From Acanthococcus lagerstroemiae (taxonomy: Eukaryota > Arthropoda > Insecta > Hemiptera > Eriococcidae), in the NCBI GenBank assembly GCA_031841125.1, contig CM063114.1, forward strand, positions 7,564,001 to 7,628,000: DNA of 64,000 nucleotides, written 5' to 3'. This document shows, in pieces, positions 57,300-64,000 of the stretch. Made by a program: the position numbers and the translations under genes. Within the stretch, counting starts at the first letter, position 1; every line of letters starts with the position of its first letter. The notes under the pieces are model-generated. The model had not been told where the DNA came from and ran no database searches. It worked only from the letters and a program-made list of their open reading frames with translations.

Positions 57300-57890
57300 T
57301 TACACCCTCGCCATGTTCACTTCTTAAATTTCTGTTCCTATACGCGCCAATGGTTGATTCTTTTGCTGAGAGGTCCAGATCCCTAGGAACCCACCCCCGT
57401 TATCATTGCCCTTGAATTCTCTCCGTTTTTCATAGTGACCCTCGATTTCGAAAATTTCAAAAATGTATTTACTTTCAACCTTCTTTCTAATTTTGTTCTC
57501 AACTCGGGCCCTGGAATCCGCCCTTTCGAGCATTACCTCAGAGACGTCGGAGAGGCTGTTAAGGCTGTCTTAGCCCTCTTCTCTTCTTGCCGAAAAACTG
57601 GCCTAGGTCGAAATGTAGCGAATTGCTACGTGGGCTCGAACCCGGGACCTCCGGATTCCGAGATCAGCGCGCTATCCACTCGGCCAACCAGACCCCTACC
57701 GATTTGGCTGTTAAAGTCCCTCATGACTATAAATTGATAATGGGGATCGATTTTTAAGGGTTCAATTATATCAGATAACTGGCTGTAGAACTCGTTACAT
57801 ACTTCTTCCTCCGATAAAGAGGTAGGTACATACACCTGAATTAAAGTGAGGGTCTCTTTATTATTTATTTCTAGTATAATTTTGGCTATT
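57300..57890 (-). pseudogene. RTE-like LINE endonuclease fragment split by a SINE
   Basis: Minus strand 57835-57700 reads MYVPTSLSEEEVCNEFYSQL and QFIVMRDFNSQIGR, where the conserved endonuclease GDFN is RDFN. The frame then runs into a tRNA-derived SINE and LINE-like sequence resumes below about 57450 (frame with IGAYRNRNLRSE-like words, near 57350). Confidence 0.7.
57470..57696 (-). mobile_element. tRNA-derived SINE, copy 1
   Basis: On the minus strand it opens GTCTGGTTGGCCGAGTGG (box A) and has box B GGGTTCGAGCCC at 57644-57633. The body (GCCTAGG, TTTTTCGGC, CTCTGAGGTAATGCTC) matches 60195-60424. Confidence 0.85.
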
Positions 57891-60194
57891 CTGTCTAAAA
57901 TTTCCCTAATTTCTACTGTTTTCTCTTTTGCTTCAGATTTTAGGATGAACCATCAATCTATAAAAATTGCCAAGATTTTAGGTATAAGTGGGGGATTCAA
58001 AGGGAGGACACGAGGGCCGAACCCCCTTCGTGTTCGAGTTTACACCAGATAGAATCTAAAATGACGCAAAAAGTATTAAAAAATGACTGATCTCGGCTCA
58101 TTTTCTGTCCAAAATCAGCTAACAAATGGGGGGAAAAAAAGTTTCGCTCGTTTCGTTTCCTTTGCAGTTAATCGGTGCCATCCAAGTCTTGCCCCTTCTT
58201 CCTGGATATCCGTCTCTACTGCCTAGCTTCCGTCTTATTTTTCTAAAGCTACGTTGAAGTAAGAAAAGTAGACTGCAAGAGTACGAGTACATGAATCGAC
58301 TGTCAAGAGTCTCAGTTGAAAATACACTGCCTGAATAATTCAAGTTTCCATCCACGGAGGGCAGTCAGAGGCAGAGACGAAACTTGACTTTTTTAGTTGG
58401 GGGAAGGGGGGGTGGAGAAGAAAAATTTGCCGACAGATATTTTTTGAAAACTAAAAATTCACCGACAACATTTTTTTTAACTGAAAAAATTTGCCGATTT
58501 TTCATTTTCTTAATTGAAAAGATAAAAGAAAGGGGGAAAACTGTAAAATGAGTATCCACGTGACCTTTTGCTTTTTTGAACCCTGAAAGACTATGTCTAA
58601 ATAAAATGGGGTCAAGCAAAAAAATTTTTTGGGCCGCTTAAAAATTTCTAGAGGGCCGCTCTTACATTATGTCCCCTTTAGTTTGGATTCACCTATCCGC
58701 CCCTGGAGAAGGAACGAAAAACGGAAAAACAGCGTACATCTTCGAAAATGATATAACTTTTTTATTTTTTAAGAAGAGGAACTCTTTTAGGTGATAGGCT
58801 TCGAGCGTATTTCCTCTAATCCGGTTCAGCATTTGACAAAGAGTCAACCTATTTATGTACAATGTTGCTATACAAACTCGTAAGACGAGAATCATTTACA
58901 ATTTTGGGGAGCATTGAGAAAAGTCAACTTTTGTAGCTTGCTCATTTTTCTGGGGACTGAACTTATATTAGCCATGCAGGCGACCATTTAAAAATGCTAA
59001 TCTGATGATGCAGCATACTCAAGGATGTGCTCTCGTGTCATGGGGCCTCCACAATTTCATCATTTGGGAACCCTGTCTCCTCTCTGCATGCCATCATTTT
59101 TGATTGTTTTAAAGTACATTTACCTTCCTCAATTTTACTTCTTTGAAAGTGGCGGTTTTACATCTGGTCAACTCTTGAACGGTTATTATCGTGTCAGTAA
59201 ATTAAAAAGTAAAAGTTAGCACAAAAACAAGTGAAAATTATGAGTGTTATTGTGTAATGAATAAGCAGTAAATACCGACTTATACCGACTCGTCCATATG
59301 ATTTATCCATTACGAGGTAAATCAGCCATCTTCATAAAATAAGAAGCATCTACCCACTTAACAAAAGTAAACATGGACAAAACACGCTAGACTCATTGAA
59401 TCGAATTCGCCTCAACTTTCAACGGCTACCGACAAGCTATAACTGTTTTCAGTTTCTAAAACAAATCTAAATGAAATTATACTTGAAGTGCACGAATCGT
59501 TTATTTTCAAATTTGTGCACCCATCATATATTTCATCTAAATCTCATTCGTAACTTCCTCGGAAACTCCTAATTAGTGCAGGTTAATGGGACAGCGAATA
59601 ATCTAAACCGGTTAATATTGATGAACGAATTTTGTGTAGACTGTTCGTCGACTTAGTGTCATTGACCTTGAGAAAAATTTGATGGCTTATGATTTCGCTA
59701 GAATCGCCAGCACTGCGTTTATTTATTTATGCGTTGAACTGGATCAAAATAATATCCTGATCTAGAGCACGTGTTTAACTCCAACTTGTTCTTTAGGCAG
59801 TATTTGGATGTTAGTAGCTCATTACCAAAAGAAAGATGCCGGAATCATGTTCATAAAAACTAAATGAAGACGGGATGGAACGTTTCGCGTCGTAACGTGA
59901 TACATTCCAACGGTGGAGGAACAGAGGGGGAGGGGAGTTATAATCCTCTAAACCCTGACAAAAAGAGCATTTCAGAATGCATTTTAGGTCATTAATTACA
60001 ACAGTAAGGTGATGAAATATGTGATGTAACGACCACTAACTCATTCAAGATTGGACCTTCCTACACCGGCGATGCATTCGGATATAGTTCAGTACAACCA
60101 CGTAAAGAGTACTTTAAACTAATATTAAAAATCGATGGCAAACTGACGTTATTGAAATACCGGGCTGGGTTGTTGGAACTGTTGAGTTAAATAA
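57891..60194. other. Stretch of repeat debris without host genes
   Basis: Holds a short LINE C-terminal scrap on the minus strand (about 58140-58260), a relative of the 15411 repeat (58385-58510), and otherwise unassigned AT-rich sequence. Confidence 0.4.
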
Positions 60195-60424
60195 TGCAGA
60201 TCTTAGCTTCTTTTCTAATTTGCTGTCGACCCGAGTCCTGGAATCCGCCCTTTTGAGCATTACCTCAGAGACGTCGGGCAGTCTGATAGGGCTGTCTGTC
60301 TTAACCCTCTTCACTTCTGGCCGAAAAACCAGCCTAGGCCGAAATCTGGCGAGTTGCTACGTGGGCTCGAACCCGAGACCTCCGGATTCTGAGACTAACG
60401 CGCTATCGACTCGGCTAACCAGAC
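60195..60424 (-). mobile_element. tRNA-derived SINE, copy 2
   Basis: Minus strand GTCTGGTTAGCCGAGTCG, box B GGGTTCGAGCCC near 60375-60364, and the same body as 57470-57696 with scattered substitutions. Confidence 0.85.
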
Positions 60425-63400
60425 CGTGTAAAACACTAATTTGGCTTAGGCTTCCCCCGTGCTGCGTACACATTTAAAGCTTACAGCTTTTAGCTCATGA
60501 TCTTCAGGCAGTGGCGAGATTAAACGGGCGACGAAATCGGATCTTTGCTGCCTGAATTTCAAAAGGCCCCTTGAAGCCCTCGATTGCGGGATAGTCAGAA
60601 AGTAAATAAAATTACTCTTATCCGTGCATATTTGGATCTATTATTTGACATTTTTAAGGAGAAAAAAAAGGGTAACTGTGTGCAATGGTTGCGAAGTTTT
60701 TTTTTGATTAACATGAGACCTATGTCCGACGATAGCGAGAGTTATAATTGAATTACGAAGCTAAAATTTTTAAAACTCTCTGGGGCTTTTCCAAAACTTT
60801 TTAAGGATCATAGAAAGTATTTAAATGACTCATAATGACTCTTTAAGATTTGATTACAGCTCTTAAACTCATAATCGCACGTTCTGAAATCAGTTCGTAG
60901 GTTTTTCAGATCAGGGATTCCGATTCAGTTATGCGATCCCCTCGTCTCTCGGGTGACATCAGAGGGGGTTGAAGCCCATTATGCTCGACTTTCAAGTTCT
61001 CGAGTTCGCTAAATTCGATTTTGAAAATATTTCTTCACAGTAATTATCACTCATGTTTGATCTCCTTCGGTGGCATGTGACTACCCCCGAACTCTAGTTG
61101 CGACCATTCGTAACCGAATTCAACGACACTGATAAATATGCAAAAAAAAAAAAACAACAAAAAAAAACACCATCTGATAAAACTATTTATAAACCTCAAC
61201 CCTCTTCTGTGGCACTCCAGGTGGTTGCTACGAGATACTAACTTCAGAATCAAATCCGGCGACCTGAGAAATTTATTCAGCGACTCCCATCTCGAATTTG
61301 ATTTTTCAGTCCTTCTATCCTTCATTTTAGAGCTCCCCCCAGGGGCTACCCGACCTGGATCATGGAGTCAAACAATTTTATATTTAAAGTATATTCAAGT
61401 CGCTACCCAAAACTTGCACGCGAATATTTTTAGCACTATGACAGACAGAATAAGAAAAAGGTTTTTTTTTCAGAAAACTTGAAACTATTTTATTTTCCAT
61501 AAGAATAACAGGGGGTTTGTGGCACATGTTCCCCTCATCTGATCGATCTGAAATCGTAATACTTATTGTAATTTTTTATTGTTTTGGTTCACATCGGCTT
61601 GCGAAAATCAAAGATTCGAGAAAAATAGCAGAATAAAAGAGATACCCTAGTACTTCTGATGTTTTGACCTCTGTGGCCAGTGGCGTTGGTTTTTTTTTTT
61701 GGGGGGGGGGGTGGCAAAAAATCTGAGTCGACAGGGAAAAATGGTTCTACTCTCTGAAAGCTTAGTTTTAACAAGCGAAAAATGACGAAAATCTTGAAAA
61801 TATAATTTCTTAAAAGTACTGAAGTGCACTTTTGTCAACTTCTAATTTTTTTGGGCGCATATAAATTATACTTAGTAGTCGCCCACCAATTTGTTTGCGG
61901 TAACCCCTGTCAGTGTTTTCCGTTCCGACGTCACTTTTTAAGACTCCAATGTATACCTACAGTAAAATGAAGTGAAAGAAGTTTTTCGTTTTTCATTTTT
62001 GGCATCGATGAATTTTCAAAAGTCATCTTGGAACAAAACTAGGGCGTACGAGATTTCTTTAAAAATTTAAGTTCTACTGGATGCCCACTGAACTTAAAAT
62101 TTTGGGGGTCAGCATATGAAGTGAGAGAAGTGAAGTTTCTGAATTGGAAGAAAAAAGTATTTTCTATGCTGATTTTAGACCTGTCCCCAGAATTTCATAA
62201 CCCTTTTTTCAAGATCAGGTAATTTTTAAAGTTAATCAGTGATGTCACTAATAAACTTGAAATCACCTCATGGTGAAACAATAATTTCGGTGAAATTCTG
62301 AAGTCAGATTTGAAATCACCGTGAGAAATTTACTTAGAAATTCTAGTTCTTTCCTCTAACTCAGAAACTTTATTTTCCTCATTCTAATTGTCTTCCCTTA
62401 AAATTTTAAACTTCATGTACAGTTGGGTCATTCTCCAGGAATTGAGAATATTAAGTTGGATTTAATCCCCCCCCCCCCCCATAAAACTTATAACATATCC
62501 GCAATAAATTCAACAAGTCCAATTCATCAGACAGGACAATTACCATCTTTTGAATGTAAAAGGCACCGGAAGATGTCAGAAAAATAATAATACCAAATAA
62601 TTGTAGAATTAATTAATTAATTGAAATAAAAATCGAAAGTTAGGGTTCGAAATTTGCAAAATATTCCCAGTTTCTGAAGAATGACCGAATTAATAGATAT
62701 AAAAAATTTATAATGACATGTTTCACACATTAGTTCCCCACAGTTGTACAAATAGCTGCTTTTAAAATCTCATCAATGTCAAAAAGAAAAAAGAAACTTT
62801 TACTTTATTCTAAGGCACAATTTACTTTTTATGAGTATAGCTCCAGGCATTCTTATGACTCGCAGTAGTATACCTATTATTTTTGTAGTCATGTACAAGT
62901 GTACGTATTCTGTAATTTTTAAATTTTCTGGCACGCTGAGGCATCAAGTTGCAGTTGAGCAGTATTTAAATAAGCCCTCCACGTCTATTCCATTTAAAAA
63001 ACGAATTAGCTATAAAAATTCCATTAGTTTTCGATATTTATCCGGCTAAGCCTTCGTTTGTATGTAATTGCTAGTTTGTGAACGGTACGTCACGACTGTT
63101 CGACTGATAGATAGTTTCAAATGTACACTACAATGTTGAAAAAATTCAGAATATTATTGTTGGAAAATCATCGGATACCGAAAGAATCTCGATTGGTAGA
63201 TTTTAGTCATCACCAGAGCTGAAAATTATAGGCATTTGCCGCCAAAATAAACGTCGAATCAACTAATTTCCCGAAGCTTTGTTCAGTTTCCAAAGAATCA
63301 GAACAACTAAATCTATCATTTGGCATGACGTGGCATTCAAATATTTTTATTAGTAAGCTAGCTCGCCCTATGAGACATTCTGAATTCACATAATAGTAAA

Positions 63401-64000
63401 CTAATCATCCCTAGGTATGTGAAATTTTAAGTTACATCATAATGAACGAACACAGAACCTCATTTGTAGAGAATACTTTGCATTCTAATGGTTCAAGTAG
63501 AGAGGACTTGACACAAATTTATTCCATTTTTAAGTGATATTTGCTTTCTTCCTAGTCTCGGAAGGCAAGATGACCTATTCAACCTCTAAACTTCATTATA
63601 CAAGAAAAGCCTTCATTTCAGTTTTTGCGTTTGCACCTGAAAAATAAAATCTAGGAGACATACCCCCATTTGCCCAATGCCCGTTCGTTTCCTCCGAAAA
63701 TTCCGTGACATCTTTTGGTTCCCAAATTCCTGCTTTTTACATTATGTTGAGAAATAACTGTCAGAAACCGACGAAGCTCGAAATGTCCGTGGACCATCAT
63801 CATATATCACTGTGTCACCATCACTTCAAAACAAGATAGGCACATTTCCTATACCAAAATAGGCCTGAACATTTGTAAATATATACAATCACGAAAAGTA
63901 GAAACATCGACGATAAGAATCCTAATCGACCAGTTTCCGCCATAATGCGTCTTCTTGTCTGCAGCTTGCACGTAGGATTCACGGAAATGTAACTTAAAAC
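60425..64000. other. Right-end stretch, nothing assigned
   Basis: No exon or RNA gene recognised. It includes homopolymer runs (61141-61166 A-rich, 61690-61712 T then G, 62467-62480 C) and weak similarity to 38280-39100 around 61250-61560. Confidence 0.4.

Noticed and set aside
57633..57693. tRNA gene on the minus strand
   Set aside because: Boxes A and B are present, but a near-identical copy at 60364-60424 shares the same non-tRNA body, so both are SINE heads and not tRNA genes.

Overview
This is a eukaryotic, AT-rich, intron-rich and heavily transposon-loaded window. The recognisable genes point to an arthropod: a Ly6/quiver-type GPI protein, TOLLIP, and a zona pellucida (ZP) domain cuticle/apical-matrix protein with a long Cys/Pro repeat tail. 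The LINEs, short hAT-like elements and tRNA-derived SINEs fit an insect genome, but I cannot fix the order or species.

Left end (1-9.1 kb). A three-exon Ly6/uPAR-like gene on the minus strand (119-989) is divergent from a complete six-exon TOLLIP gene on the plus strand (1505-2968). A satellite of six ~364-bp monomers in an alternating A/B pattern follows (5071-7199), then a possible small two-exon gene (7793-8083, minus), a tract of overlapping GAGCAT/ATGCTC palindromes (8340-8790), and an orphan coding-like exon (8897-9076).

ZP gene (9097-31048, minus). Six exons join in phase to give a ZP domain split by a ~15.6-kb intron. It ends in one ~5-kb exon encoding about 64 copies of a C-Y-P-G-S-x-D-P-R-C-P unit with a higher-order super-repeat. 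The large intron holds LINE debris, hAT-like MITEs, two candidate plus-strand exons and a 3,014-bp terminal-inverted-repeat transposon.

Nested mobile DNA (27-36 kb). A LINE copy is interrupted at 27287-30300 by the 3-kb element, which carries an uncharacterised protein that is itself interrupted by a second LINE. At 31-36 kb another degenerate LINE carries a 462-bp tRNA-derived SINE inside its endonuclease, with a perfect 11-bp target duplication.

Right half (36-64 kb). I see no certain host gene here. There are MITEs with clean target duplications (43795-44246, 46846-47227, 54175-54314), dispersed repeat pairs, a CpG-rich block (45.1-46.1 kb), a ~2.2-kb inverted-repeat pair (49.9-52.2 kb), a 174-bp foldback element with a 14-bp target duplication and a hammerhead-like core (55624-55797), and a few isolated exon-like reading frames. 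One of these (53672-53842) resembles the exon at 26182-26361.
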